In this document: positions 1-8,378 of the stretch, piece by piece
Layout of the letters: every line of letters starts with the position of its first letter
Numbering within the stretch: the stretch's first letter is position 1
Source of the DNA: Flavobacterium psychrotrophum
GTDB lineage: Bacteria > Bacteroidota > Bacteroidia > Flavobacteriales > Flavobacteriaceae
Assembly (NCBI RefSeq): GCF_003403075.1
Contig: NZ_CP031557.1
Coordinates: forward strand, 3,596,001 to 3,660,000
Direction of reading: 5' to 3'
Length of the DNA stretch: 64,000 nucleotides
Notes under the pieces: model-generated
What the model was told of the DNA's origin: nothing
The model's database searches: none
What the model saw: only the letters and a program-made list of their open reading frames with translations
Position numbers and translations under genes: made by a program

Positions 1-137
1 CGGTACTTAACCGCTATAAACGCGAGTGGGACGGTACTTTTAACGGCAATCCGTTGCCGGCAAGCGATTATTGGTATGTAATTAAAATAGATAATGAAAC
101 CCCTGAAATAAGGGGACACTTCGCTATGATGCGATAG
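1..137 (+). CDS. T9SS type B sorting domain protein, 3' end only
   Basis: The 3' end of a gene that starts outside the window. The reading frame beginning at base 3 gives 44 residues ending in a TAG stop. It contains WDGTFNGNPLPASDYWYV and then RGHFAMMR at the C-terminus. This is the pattern of the type B (CHU_C, gliding-motility-associated) C-terminal sorting domain: a W-DG-T--G--LP-G-YWY core followed by a short G-F-L-R end. By family knowledge such proteins are large secreted or cell-surface proteins exported by the type IX system and often partnered with PorP/SprF-like proteins. The function of the missing N-terminal part cannot be judged. Confidence 0.8.
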   Translation, partial: VLNRYKREWDGTFNGNPLPASDYWYVIKIDNETPEIRGHFAMMR

Positions 138-152
138 TTTAATACAAAGATT

Positions 153-527
153 TTGACAGACACAACGCTTATAAAAGCCGTAAGGCTTATAAATACCCCC
201 GATGGGAAATGTACTTTTGAATACGGCAGCATGGCCAATACCGTATTTATAGAAGCTAAAGGATTTTTTGCCCAAACCTATATAGAAGAATATCAAAAGG
301 TAGCACACCCTGCCCCACGCCGGCAATATGTGGTAACGCTTAGCGGTACACTACGTTTTAAAGTAAGCAATGGCGATGCCTTTATTATAAAACCGGGCAT
401 TTTGCTTATTGCAGAAGATACTGAGGGCGAAGGCCACACCTGGGAGCTTATTGAAGGCGAACGCTGGGAGCGTATTTACATTGTACTTGCCGATGGCGCC
501 GACGACCATTTTATTGCAGATAATTAG
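153..527 (+). CDS. Small cupin-fold protein
   Basis: A 124-residue protein. The central part (about residues 30-105) has the spacing of a single cupin barrel: a first beta half with ARRQYVVTLSG-like residues (PRRQYVVTLSGTLRF) and a second with GDAFIIKPGILLIAEDTEGEGHTWE, where the late His and Glu residues could bind a metal. The only usable start in this frame after the upstream stop is TTG at 153, 16 bases after the stop of the preceding gene, so the start is non-ATG. No signal peptide. The substrate is unknown; similar small cupins are often annotated only as hypothetical. Confidence 0.6.
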   Translation: MTDTTLIKAVRLINTPDGKCTFEYGSMANTVFIEAKGFFAQTYIEEYQKVAHPAPRRQYVVTLSGTLRFKVSNGDAFIIKPGILLIAEDTEGEGHTWELIEGERWERIYIVLADGADDHFIADN

Positions 528-541
528 ACCTCAAAACCTAA

Positions 542-991
542 TTACGGAATTAGCTTCATCAGCCCGCGTTTGTGCTCTTTAAAATTCTTAGACAGGTATA
601 GTTTTTTAGCTCCTTCATTGTGCGGTTCTATTTCCAGGTAAACAACTTTTATTGAGAGCGCTTTGGCAGCTTCAGCAATAAAATTGAGCGCCTGCTTTGC
701 AATACCCTGCCCACGCATAGTTTCAGACACAAAAAGTTCGTCCAGAAATGCAATGCGTCCGGCATATTCAAAACTGAACACAAAGGTCAATATTATATAA
801 CCAACAGGGTTTCCATCGGCAATAATTACCCAGCCTTTACCCAAACTTTCGTTCTCTATAAATTCGAAAAAAAGTCCTTTACTAACCACAGCATCCATAG
901 GATACCCATCTATAGCATAAAACTGCTCCATCATGCTGACAACTGCCGGGGCATCGGCAGCTTCAAAAGGTTTAAATACGGGCTGTATCAT
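542..991 (-). CDS. GNAT family N-acetyltransferase
   Basis: 149 residues with the GNAT layout: beta strands around residues 40-75, then the acetyl-CoA pyrophosphate loop at about 90-100 (ETMRGQGIAKQALNF, matching the Q/RxxGxG/A signature), and a C-terminal part with EPHNEGAKKLYLSKNF. It transfers an acetyl group from acetyl-CoA to an amine; the acceptor is not predictable. Its start overlaps the end of waaA by 20 bases on the same strand, so the two are probably co-transcribed and translationally coupled, although a functional link to LPS synthesis is not implied. Confidence 0.85.
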   Translation of the reverse strand: MIQPVFKPFEAADAPAVVSMMEQFYAIDGYPMDAVVSKGLFFEFIENESLGKGWVIIADGNPVGYIILTFVFSFEYAGRIAFLDELFVSETMRGQGIAKQALNFIAEAAKALSIKVVYLEIEPHNEGAKKLYLSKNFKEHKRGLMKLIP

Positions 992-2216
992 TCTGAATAT
1001 GGTTAATTATAATATTTATAGCACCACGGTTATTTCGCACAAAAGCACCGGCTATCAGGCCTTTTTCCTGCCTGTAGGCATCATTATATACTAAGTTACT
1101 AAGAGCCTCCTCCATTTCAGGCTTATCACTTACAGCAATAACGCCACCATCTTCAACCAGTGCAATAGCCTCGGGAAATTTAGTATGATTAGGCCCAATA
1201 ATAATAGGCACACCAAAAGCAGCAGGCTCCAGTATATTGTGCAGACCAGATGAACCAAAGCCACCACCTACATAAGCCACATCGGCATAGCTGTATATTT
1301 TACCTAAAAGCCCAATGGTATTTACGATAAGTACATCGTATTCAGCCAGGTTTTCCCCATCCTTTTCGGTATAGAAAATCACGTTGCGTTTTATGTTCTT
1401 TTGCAGGTCAGCCATATGGCTTTCGCCAAAGGTATGCGGTGCAATAATGAATTTGGTATTAACAGCACTGTTTATAAAATCGGTAAACATACTCTCATCC
1501 TTTGGCCAGGAACTCCCAAAAACAACTGTTGTTTTGCCATCAATAAATTCTTCTATAAACGGCAGTTTATTATCCTGTTCTAAAATACGGCTCACGCGGT
1601 CGTATCGTGTATCGCCACTCACCGTTACATTAGTAAAGCCAATGGTAGCGAGCAGTGTTTTAGAACTCTCATACTGCACAAAAAAGTGTTTAAACACCTT
1701 AAAAGCATTGCGATAAGTACTGCCATACCATTTAAAGAACGCCTGATTTGGCCGAAAAAGGCCTGAAATGAGATAGGTTTTTGTATTGTATTTCTTGAGC
1801 TCGTTAAGGTAATTTGGCCAAAATTCATATTTTATAAAAAAGGCCATATCAGGGTGTGCGAGCTGTATAAACTTTTTGGCATTGCTCAATGTATCAAGCG
1901 GCAGGTATACTACCACATCGGCAGCCTTGGTATTCTTTCGGATCTCATAGCCCGACGGCGAAAAAAAAGTAAGCAGTATTTTATGTGCCGGGTATAGTTC
2001 GCGCATCTTTTCCATGATAGGCAAACCCTGTTCATACTCTCCAAGCGATGCAGCATGAAACCAGATCACTTTATCAGTAGCGTTTATTTTTTGTGCCAGT
2101 GTAGTAAAAACGTCTTTCCTGCCGGTTACAAAAAGTTTCATTTTGTGGTTAAAAAGCGCCACTATTTTAAGGAGGTATCCGGCAATGTGGGTAAGCAGGC
2201 TGTATACGAAAAGCAT
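972..2216 (-). CDS. waaA: 3-deoxy-D-manno-octulosonic acid (Kdo) transferase
   Basis: 414 residues, normal length for WaaA/KdtA, a GT30 glycosyltransferase that adds Kdo from CMP-Kdo to lipid A precursor on the inner face of the cytoplasmic membrane. The N-terminus is a hydrophobic anchor (residues about 1-22). WFHAASLGEYEQGLPI carries the conserved catalytic Glu of the family, followed by LLTFFSPSGYE and FFIKYEFWPNYL. The C-terminal Rossmann half has VVFGSSWPKDE, YVGGGFGSSGLHNILEPAAFG and a nucleotide-binding stretch. First gene of a two-gene unit with the overlapping acetyltransferase. Divergent from the aminotransferase gene to the right. Confidence 0.93.
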   Translation of the reverse strand: MLFVYSLLTHIAGYLLKIVALFNHKMKLFVTGRKDVFTTLAQKINATDKVIWFHAASLGEYEQGLPIMEKMRELYPAHKILLTFFSPSGYEIRKNTKAADVVVYLPLDTLSNAKKFIQLAHPDMAFFIKYEFWPNYLNELKKYNTKTYLISGLFRPNQAFFKWYGSTYRNAFKVFKHFFVQYESSKTLLATIGFTNVTVSGDTRYDRVSRILEQDNKLPFIEEFIDGKTTVVFGSSWPKDESMFTDFINSAVNTKFIIAPHTFGESHMADLQKNIKRNVIFYTEKDGENLAEYDVLIVNTIGLLGKIYSYADVAYVGGGFGSSGLHNILEPAAFGVPIIIGPNHTKFPEAIALVEDGGVIAVSDKPEMEEALSNLVYNDAYRQEKGLIAGAFVRNNRGAINIIINHIQNDTARI

Positions 2217-2253
2217 AGGCTGAATATTGGGGTGCTAAATTACGTATTTTTCA

Positions 2254-2284
2254 TTGGCAGGGCGGCATTAAATTAGTAGTTTTG
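2254..2284 (+). promoter_or_regulatory. Bacteroidota promoter for the DegT aminotransferase
   Basis: A TTG -33 element at 2254-2256 and a perfect TAnnTTTG -7 box (TAGTTTTG) at 2277-2284, with a 20-base spacer. This fits the Flavobacterium sigma consensus. The box overlaps a TTG codon in frame with the downstream gene, so that codon cannot be the start and ATG at 2309 is preferred. Confidence 0.75.
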
Positions 2285-2308
2285 CGTGACTTTAATAATT
2301 TCACTACA

Positions 2309-3439
2309 ATGAAAAAAATACAAATGGTCGACCTGAAAAGCCAGTACGACCAGATTAAAGATACCGTAAACGCTTCTATTCAGGAAGTGCTTGACACCAC
2401 CTCTTACATCAACGGCCCACAAGTGCATAAATTTCAGAAAGACCTGGAAGACTACCTTGGTGCTAAGCACGTTATACCGTGTGCTAACGGTACAGATGCA
2501 CTACAAATAGCCATGATGGGCCTTGGCCTGAAACCCGGCGACGAGGTTATAACTGCCGACTTTACCTTTGCTGCAACCGTAGAAGTTATAGCCCTGCTGC
2601 AACTTACTCCGGTACTGGTAGATGTAGATGCTGACACTTACAACATTTCTATCGAAGCTATTAAAAAAGCCATTACACCAAAAACCAAAGCCATCGTTCC
2701 GGTGCACCTTTTTGGGCAGGCAGCTAATATGGAAGCCATTCTGGCGATAGCCAAAGAACACAACCTGTATGTTATTGAAGATAACGCTCAGGCCATAGGC
2801 GCGAATTATAAGTATGCCGATGGTTCTAAAAAGAAAGCCGGGGTTATAGGCGATGTAGCTTCTACATCATTCTTCCCATCTAAAAACCTGGGGTGCTATG
2901 GCGATGGCGGTGCTATTTTTACAAATGATGATGAACTGGCACATACCCTGCGCGGGATTGTAAACCACGGTATGTATGTGCGCTACCACCACGATGTTGT
3001 GGGTGTAAACTCCCGTTTAGACAGCATACAGGCGGCAGTGCTTAATGCAAAGCTACCTAACCTTGACAGTTACAACAAAGCCCGTAGCGAAGCTGCTGCT
3101 AAATATAGTGCTGCATTTGCCGGCCATACAAATATTGTTACTCCTGTAATAACAGGAGATGAAGACAGCCACGTTTTTCACCAGTATGTAATGCGTGTAC
3201 TAAATACAGACCGCGATGCCCTGCTACAGCACCTGCTGGACAAAGGCATACCATGCGCTATTTACTACCCAATACCGCTACACAGCCAGAAAGCATATGC
3301 AGATGCCCGCTATAACGAGGCAGATTTTCCGGTAACAAACCAGCTGGTAAAAGAAGTTATTGCCCTGCCAATGCACACGGAGCTTGACGATGAGCAAATA
3401 GCTTTTATAACCGGTGCAGTACTTGAATTCCTGAAATAA
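2309..3439 (+). CDS. DegT/DnrJ/EryC1/StrS family PLP-dependent aminotransferase
   Basis: 376 residues from ATG 2309. Typical sugar aminotransferase pattern: KIQMVDLKSQY at the N-terminus, ANGTDALQIAMMGLGLKPGD, then VHLFGQAANME and VIEDNAQAIGA (the Asp/Gln that contact PLP), and the Schiff-base lysine in FFPSKNLGCYGDGGA at about residue 192. The C-terminal YYPIPLHSQKAY is typical of enzymes acting on nucleotide-linked keto-sugars for LPS or capsule. It lies between waaA and galE, which suits an envelope polysaccharide role, but the exact sugar is inferred only. Its stop shares a base with the next start (TAATG). Confidence 0.9.
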   Translation: MKKIQMVDLKSQYDQIKDTVNASIQEVLDTTSYINGPQVHKFQKDLEDYLGAKHVIPCANGTDALQIAMMGLGLKPGDEVITADFTFAATVEVIALLQLTPVLVDVDADTYNISIEAIKKAITPKTKAIVPVHLFGQAANMEAILAIAKEHNLYVIEDNAQAIGANYKYADGSKKKAGVIGDVASTSFFPSKNLGCYGDGGAIFTNDDELAHTLRGIVNHGMYVRYHHDVVGVNSRLDSIQAAVLNAKLPNLDSYNKARSEAAAKYSAAFAGHTNIVTPVITGDEDSHVFHQYVMRVLNTDRDALLQHLLDKGIPCAIYYPIPLHSQKAYADARYNEADFPVTNQLVKEVIALPMHTELDDEQIAFITGAVLEFLK

Positions 3440-3582
3440 TGGAAGAGGGAAAACGCAAAAAGATAACCGCAGGAGGCATTGCAGGTTTTGCAATAGCTTT
3501 TATAATTTCGTATTTTGCGGTATCTTACTTTACAGGGAAAGGTGATGACTGTACTTTTAAAAACCTCAGAAAAGATGAATAA
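3439..3582 (+). CDS. N-terminal part of a split small membrane protein
   Basis: A 47-residue frame starting with ATG that overlaps the stop of the aminotransferase by one base (TAATG). It has a basic start MEEGKRKKITAGG and one clear membrane segment (about residues 12-32, rich in Ile, Phe, Ala, Gly), then runs into TAA at 3580-3582. The soluble remainder of what looks like one protein continues in the +1 frame from about 3545. Inference: a frameshift near 3532-3560 has split a gene for a roughly 140-residue membrane-anchored protein, or a sequence error makes it look so. Confidence 0.5.
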   Translation: MEEGKRKKITAGGIAGFAIAFIISYFAVSYFTGKGDDCTFKNLRKDE

Positions 3583-3871
3583 GTCATTTCCCATGAAGGT
3601 TGATAACGACACAAGGCTTGATAGCACTAATGTACAAAAGGAGCCGCTTACCCTTAACTATTACTATACCATTGTAACCCTTGAAAAAGAAGCCTTTACC
3701 GAAAATTTAAACGACGTAGTGGCGCAACTTAAAAAAGGGACACAGGAAAACCTGGACAAATCGCCCCAGATGGCAGAATTCAGGGAGAAGAATATTTCCC
3801 TCAAATACTGCTACTATGATAAAAAAGGCGCCTTTGTGGTAGACTATACTATTAAACCAACAAAACAATAA
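3545..3871 (+). CDS. Hypothetical protein, C-terminal part of a split membrane protein
   Basis: 108 residues from ATG 3545 (frame open from 3506; a TTG at 3515 is also possible). It contains TSEKMNKSFPMKVDNDTRLD, LNYYYTIVTLEK and NISLKYCYYDKKGAFVVDYTI. From memory of the family, Flavobacterium homologues of this soluble domain carry an N-terminal transmembrane helix directly before the EKMNK-like part; here that helix is encoded just upstream in another frame (3439-3582). No catalytic motif is visible. Four bases before galE, so probably in the same transcript. It may be a pseudogene or a sequencing artefact. Confidence 0.5.
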   Translation: MTVLLKTSEKMNKSFPMKVDNDTRLDSTNVQKEPLTLNYYYTIVTLEKEAFTENLNDVVAQLKKGTQENLDKSPQMAEFREKNISLKYCYYDKKGAFVVDYTIKPTKQ

Positions 3872-3874
3872 AGA

Positions 3875-4897
3875 ATGAAAATACTTGTAACCGGCGGCCT
3901 GGGCTTTATAGGATCGCACACTGTTGTAGAACTTCAGAACACAGGTTTTGATGTAGTGGTTATCGACGACCTTTCTAACGCTTCTATAGAAGTCCTTGAA
4001 GGCATTGAGGCTATTACCGGAAAAAAGCCTGAATTTGAACAGATCGACCTGCGCGACAAGGCGGCCGTACAGAACTTCTTTAAAAAATACAGCGATGTAA
4101 GAGGCGCCATACATTTTGCTGCAAGTAAGGCTGTAGGCGAAAGTGTGCAAAACCCGCTACTTTATTACGAAAACAACCTTGGCGCCTTAGTATATATTCT
4201 TCAGGAGTTACAGAAAAAGGATGCCGCTAATTTTATCTTTAGTTCATCGTGTACCGTTTATGGCCAGGCAGAAAAGATGCCAATATCTGAAAGTACGCCA
4301 GTACAGCCTGCCATGAGTCCTTACGGCAATACAAAAAAAATAGGCGAAGAGATAATACATGATGTTGCTAAAGTAAGCAACATCACTGCAATATTACTAC
4401 GCTACTTTAACCCGGTTGGAGCACATCCGTCGGCTAATATTGGCGAGCTTCCGCTTGGTGTACCGCAAAACCTTGTGCCGTTTATTACACAAACCGCCAT
4501 GGGGCTTCGCCAGGAACTATCGGTTTTTGGAAATGATTACCCAACGCCGGATGGCACCTGCGTACGCGATTACATACATGTGGTAGACCTTGCAAAGGCA
4601 CACGTTATTGCGCTGAAACGCCTGGTTGAAAAGAACAATACCGAAAAAGTGGAGGTATTTAACCTTGGCACCGGCAAAGGCAACTCAGTACTTGAAGTAA
4701 TTAATGCTTTTGAGGCTGCTACCGGCGAAAAGCTGAACTATAAAATAGTGCCGCGCCGCGAAGGCGACGTTACCGAAGCGTATGCCGACACTACTAAAGC
4801 CAATGAAGTATTAGGCTGGAACGCCGAACTTTCTTTAGACGAAGCGCTTGCCTCTGCCTGGAAATGGGAGAAGAAAGTACGCGGAGACGGTAAGTAG
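3875..4897 (+). CDS. galE: UDP-glucose 4-epimerase
   Basis: 340 residues, the standard length. Extended short-chain dehydrogenase fold: NAD-binding VTGGLGFIGSHT at the N-terminus, IDDLSNAS, HFAASKAVGESVQNPL, the SSCTVYG serine motif and the catalytic YGNTK (Tyr about residue 149, Lys about 153). The C-terminal half has RYFNPVGAHPS, GTCVRDYIHVVDLAKAH and NLGTGKGNSVLEV, all typical of GalE. It interconverts UDP-glucose and UDP-galactose in the cytoplasm, supplying galactose for envelope glycans. Last gene of the aminotransferase-membrane protein-galE run; a strong terminator follows. Confidence 0.95.
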   Translation: MKILVTGGLGFIGSHTVVELQNTGFDVVVIDDLSNASIEVLEGIEAITGKKPEFEQIDLRDKAAVQNFFKKYSDVRGAIHFAASKAVGESVQNPLLYYENNLGALVYILQELQKKDAANFIFSSSCTVYGQAEKMPISESTPVQPAMSPYGNTKKIGEEIIHDVAKVSNITAILLRYFNPVGAHPSANIGELPLGVPQNLVPFITQTAMGLRQELSVFGNDYPTPDGTCVRDYIHVVDLAKAHVIALKRLVEKNNTEKVEVFNLGTGKGNSVLEVINAFEAATGEKLNYKIVPRREGDVTEAYADTTKANEVLGWNAELSLDEALASAWKWEKKVRGDGK

Positions 4898-4935
4898 CGA
4901 TTAGTTTTCAGTATAAAAAACAACCGTATAATAAC

Positions 4936-4966
4936 AAAATCCCAAACGCAATGTTTGGGATTTTTG
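4936..4966 (+). terminator. Rho-independent terminator after galE
   Basis: Perfect stem AAAATCCCAAAC / GTTTGGGATTTT with a 5-base loop, followed by a T-rich tract. It covers the in-frame ATG at 4951, which argues that the next gene starts at ATG 5002 instead. Confidence 0.85.
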
Positions 4967-5001
4967 TTTTAAACACATACTTTAGCACAAACTTTTCTGA
5001 C

Positions 5002-5241
5002 ATGGGAAAAACCACACCACGCTTTGAAAACCTTAAGCCGCTTGCTACTAAAAACAGGTTAACTGCATTAACTATCGTATGGTCTTTTGGGGTATTGTGT
5101 CTTATGGCGGTGCAGACAGATTTGTTTAGGCACTATGACTTTAAGCCCGCATTTATAGCCGTATATTTACTCATGGCTATAAACACGTTATTCATTGGTA
5201 AGCTCTGGAAAATTTACATCGAAAACAGGCAGCAAAAATAA
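5002..5241 (+). CDS. Small two-helix membrane protein, function unknown
   Basis: 79 residues from ATG 5002. After a soluble start (MGKTTPRFENLKPLATKNR) there are two hydrophobic segments, about residues 26-42 and 52-70, and a short basic tail. It is likely an inner-membrane protein. No recognised domain. It ends three bases before the convergent polyprenyl synthase gene. Confidence 0.6.
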   Translation: MGKTTPRFENLKPLATKNRLTALTIVWSFGVLCLMAVQTDLFRHYDFKPAFIAVYLLMAINTLFIGKLWKIYIENRQQK

Positions 5242-5243
5242 CC

Positions 5244-6221
5244 TTATATCTTACGCTCAATAACGTAATTTACCATAAGTACGAGTGCATCTTTATAAGG
5301 AGAAGATGGATAGCCTGATAGCAACTGCAAAGCCTCTTCCTGGTACTGCGCCATTTTTTGTTCGGCGTAAGAAAGCCCGCCTTTGTTTGTTACAAAATCG
5401 ATAACCTCCTTAACCCGCTTTTTATCTTTGTTGTGGTTTTTAACCGAATTTATTACCCATTTTTTTTCTGCTTTAGAGCAGTTGTTAAGGGCATAAATTA
5501 GCGGAAGCGTCATCTTTTGCTCTTTAATGTCAATACCTGTTGGTTTACCAATGGCATCATCAGTATAATCAAAAAGGTCATCTTTTATCTGGAACGCCAT
5601 ACCTATAAGTTCGCCAAATTTGCGCATCTTCTCGGTATCTTCACTATCAGGGTTTACAGATGTAGCACCCAGGGAACAACAGGCCGCAATAAGCGTAGCG
5701 GTCTTTTGGCGGATAATTTCATAATAAATATCCTCAGTAATATCGAGCCTGCGCGCTTTTTCAATTTGTAAAAGTTCGCCCTCACTCATTTCGCGCACCG
5801 CAACAGATATAATACGCAGCAAATCGAAATCGCCATGATCTATACTAAGCAGCAAACCTTTAGACAGCAGGTAGTCGCCCACCAGCACCGCAATCTTATT
5901 CTTCCACAGGGCATTAAGCGAAAAGAAGCCACGGCGGCGGTTAGAGTCGTCTACCACATCATCATGCACCAGCGTTGCGGTATGGATAAGCTCTATTACC
6001 GAAGCACCACGATAAGTGCGCTCGTTAACCAGCCCACCACTTACCATCTTGGCTGTAAGAAACACAAACATAGGGCGCATTTGCTTGCCCTTACGATTTA
6101 CTATGTAGTAGGTAATGCGGTTGAGCAACGCCACTTTTGAAGACATCGACTCGTGGAACTTTTTTTCAAAAAGTTCCATTTCGGCCGAGATGGGCTGTTT
6201 TATTTGCTCGGTGATTTTCAT
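5244..6221 (-). CDS. ispB: Trans-polyprenyl diphosphate synthase
   Basis: 325 residues, typical of long-chain all-trans prenyl synthases that extend FPP with IPP to make the menaquinone side chain. First aspartate-rich motif LVHDDVVDDSNRRRG at residues 85-98 (DDxxD) with the following double Arg, GKQMRPMFVFLTAK upstream, and the second Asp motif QIKDDLFDYTDD at about 215. The exact chain length cannot be read with confidence; the symbol is by family. A TATCTTTG box lies on the same strand at 6230-6237 just before the ATG. Confidence 0.9.
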   Translation of the reverse strand: MKITEQIKQPISAEMELFEKKFHESMSSKVALLNRITYYIVNRKGKQMRPMFVFLTAKMVSGGLVNERTYRGASVIELIHTATLVHDDVVDDSNRRRGFFSLNALWKNKIAVLVGDYLLSKGLLLSIDHGDFDLLRIISVAVREMSEGELLQIEKARRLDITEDIYYEIIRQKTATLIAACCSLGATSVNPDSEDTEKMRKFGELIGMAFQIKDDLFDYTDDAIGKPTGIDIKEQKMTLPLIYALNNCSKAEKKWVINSVKNHNKDKKRVKEVIDFVTNKGGLSYAEQKMAQYQEEALQLLSGYPSSPYKDALVLMVNYVIERKI

Positions 6222-6305
6222 TTACACCCCAAAGATAACAAAAGACTTTATAGTTGTAAACTTACAAAGTCATAAAGTTTGCAACTATAAATCCTGAACA
6301 TACAA

Positions 6306-7061
6306 CTACGAACCTTTTAGCGCATTCAGCGCCTGTTTTGTAAAGTCAGACAACACCAACTTACCACTCATTTCCGCACGTTCGGCAAGCAGTGCATCCC
6401 AGTTTTCGGTTCCCTCCCAGGCTACCTGCTTTAATAGCTTCATAGCTTCAGGATTGTAAGCTGACAATTTACCCGCAAGTGCAGCAACAGCTCCGTCAAG
6501 TGCCTCGATTGTGTCGAATACCTCTGCATACAGGTTTTTCTCGTGTGCCCATGCTGCACTGTAAAATTGGGTTGCATTAATACTCATGCGCATAAATGCA
6601 GACGTACCTATTTTACGCTCTACGGCAGGGCTAATTACAAACGGCCCTATGCCTATGGTCAGTTCGCTCAGTTTTACAGCAGCGGCTTCTGTCGCAAGTG
6701 TGTAATCAGCCGCAGCGGCAAGGCCTACACCACCACCCACTGCCCTGCCCTGTATACGGGCAATAACCAGTTTGGGCGCCTTTCGCATAGCATTGATAAC
6801 ATTGGCAAACCCGGAAAAAAACGCCTTACCATCAGCCTCATTGGTAATACTTAGCAGTTCGCTAAACGATGCCCCGGCACAAAAGGCTTTTTCGCCCCCG
6901 CTTTTAAGCACAATTACACGAACATCAGGATTGTCACCAAGGCTCTTAATCTCGGCAGCCAGGCGCGCCAGTTGTACACCGGGCATAGAATTGCCCTGCG
7001 GATGAAAAAACGTAACGGTACCTACACCTCCCGCAATTTCTGAAGTTACAAATGCTTCCAT
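6306..7061 (-). CDS. Enoyl-CoA hydratase/isomerase family protein
   Basis: 251 residues of crotonase fold. Oxyanion-hole regions are visible: KAFCAGASFSELL at about residues 58-70 and ARIQGRAVGGGVGLAAAADY at about 100-120. The SELTIGIGPFVISPAVERKIG stretch is like methylglutaconyl-CoA hydratases, but the acidic residue pair of true hydratases is not clearly present, so hydratase versus isomerase is open. Role: cytoplasmic acyl-CoA metabolism. Its start lies two bases after the stop of the PH-domain gene, so the two are co-transcribed. Confidence 0.85.
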   Translation of the reverse strand: MEAFVTSEIAGGVGTVTFFHPQGNSMPGVQLARLAAEIKSLGDNPDVRVIVLKSGGEKAFCAGASFSELLSITNEADGKAFFSGFANVINAMRKAPKLVIARIQGRAVGGGVGLAAAADYTLATEAAAVKLSELTIGIGPFVISPAVERKIGTSAFMRMSINATQFYSAAWAHEKNLYAEVFDTIEALDGAVAALAGKLSAYNPEAMKLLKQVAWEGTENWDALLAERAEMSGKLVLSDFTKQALNALKGS

Positions 7062-7063
7062 AA

Positions 7064-7849
7064 TTATAAATGGGCGAGTATTTCTTTTTTAAGGGCATCG
7101 TATTCACCCTGTAATATCAGTCCGTTATCAAGCAGCCTTTTATAGCTTTGCAGCTTATCAAAAAGTGCCTCTTTAGTCAGGCTTTCAAGCCCTGCTTTTT
7201 CTTTGGCTACAAGCTTATCTTCTTTATCTGAAATAACCGGTACAGGCTCGGCAGCTTTAGTTTCTTCTTTGTAGCCATCACTTTCATTCTTAAAAGCACT
7301 GTTCATAAGAGATGAAAAATCGTTTACCTCTTCAGCCTCTATTTCTTCTATCTGCTCGTTAATATAAGCATCATTGATGTGCCCCGGCGGGTCAGATGGA
7401 ATTTCTTTTTCCTCAACCTTATCTTCAGCTTTAACCTCAGTAGGTTTCGCAGCCTGCTTAAGTTCTTCAAGCTGTTCTTTGGCAAAAGTGTATATTTTGC
7501 GTGCCTGTATCTTGGGCAGGTAATCTATAGAAATAGTAAGATCTGTATTGGTATTGAACGAAAATTCAGAGCCCAGTATGTTCTCTTTTACAAAAACACC
7601 CGCGATGTTTGTCCACGGATAATCGGTAAAATCCATGCTCAGCCCCAGGTTTTTTGGCTTGCAGATGATAATACGCCTGTTGGTAAGCACTATACTGTCA
7701 GGAAAAACAGTAATGGCCGGTTTTTTCTGTACACCTATGTAGCCCACCTCTTCATTTCTCATAAGGAGATCGCTGAGTTTGGCTGATATTTTTTCGATGG
7801 CTTTAGGGTCCTGCTCTTCGTTAAGAAACTTTTTAAACTGCTCTTTCAT
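7064..7849 (-). CDS. Bacterial PH domain protein with C-terminal SHOCT motif
   Basis: 261 residues. An N-terminal helical lead, then a bacterial PH-like barrel (about residues 40-125) with SIVLTNRRIIICKPK and a conserved Trp in DYPWTNIAGV. A long acidic linker, low complexity and rich in Glu/Lys (about 140-215), follows. The end, LQSYKRLLDNGLILQGEYDALKK, is the SHOCT pattern (short C-terminal helix pair). Such proteins are cytoplasmic and of unknown function. TAACTTTG on the same strand at 7875-7882 is a plausible -7 box. Confidence 0.8.
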   Translation of the reverse strand: MKEQFKKFLNEEQDPKAIEKISAKLSDLLMRNEEVGYIGVQKKPAITVFPDSIVLTNRRIIICKPKNLGLSMDFTDYPWTNIAGVFVKENILGSEFSFNTNTDLTISIDYLPKIQARKIYTFAKEQLEELKQAAKPTEVKAEDKVEEKEIPSDPPGHINDAYINEQIEEIEAEEVNDFSSLMNSAFKNESDGYKEETKAAEPVPVISDKEDKLVAKEKAGLESLTKEALFDKLQSYKRLLDNGLILQGEYDALKKEILAHL

Positions 7850-7901
7850 CTTGAAAGGTTAATTGATTGAAATTCAAAGTTACCAAAGTAGCCTGAATTT
7901 C

Positions 7902-8273
7902 TTAGTTATCTTTTTGCAAAATTTCTGCCTGTAGTTTTTTGGTCAGGCTGTTAAATATAAGCTCGTAAGAATGCGTAATAAGTTCGCGCAGCAGCTTAAC
8001 AGGCACATCGCTGTTTACTGTAATAGTATTCCAGTGTACCTTGCTCATATGGAAACCGGGATTAATACCATCATATTCGGCACGGAGTTCTAAAGCCCGT
8101 TCCGGGTCGCACTTAAGGTTCATAGACGGACTGCCTTTCTCCCATTCAGAAAGTGACGAGAGTGCAAACATCTTACCGCCCACCTTAAACACAAGCGTAT
8201 CCTCATCAAACGGAAAATGTTCTGTAACACCTTTTTTGGCAAGGCAAAAATCGTAAAAGTCGGTTATGGTCAT
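7902..8273 (-). CDS. MmcQ/YjbR family protein
   Basis: 123 residues matching the whole MmcQ/YjbR fold: FYDFCLAKKGVTEHFPFDEDTLVFKVGGKMFAL at the start, NLKCDPERALELRAEYDGINPGFHMSKVHWNT in the middle, and a C-terminal helix after LLRELITHSYELI. The family is described as having a CyaY-like double-wing fold that may bind DNA; its role is not known. Single gene. Confidence 0.88.
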   Translation of the reverse strand: MTITDFYDFCLAKKGVTEHFPFDEDTLVFKVGGKMFALSSLSEWEKGSPSMNLKCDPERALELRAEYDGINPGFHMSKVHWNTITVNSDVPVKLLRELITHSYELIFNSLTKKLQAEILQKDN

Positions 8274-8378
8274 AAAGTTGAAAGTCTTAAAGTTTTTAAA
8301 GTAGCAAAGTTACAGAGTTGCAAAGTATCTGAGCCGCTCTGTCTTTCATCTATTATCTTATTGCATCTTCTAAAGAAT

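Noticed and set aside
2282..2308. TTG start giving a nine-residue longer DegT aminotransferase
   Set aside because: The TTG is part of the -7 promoter box TAGTTTTG, so it would not be in the mRNA; ATG 2309 is used.
4951..5001. ATG 4951 as start of the small membrane protein
   Set aside because: It lies in the terminator hairpin of galE; ATG 5002 gives a sensible protein.
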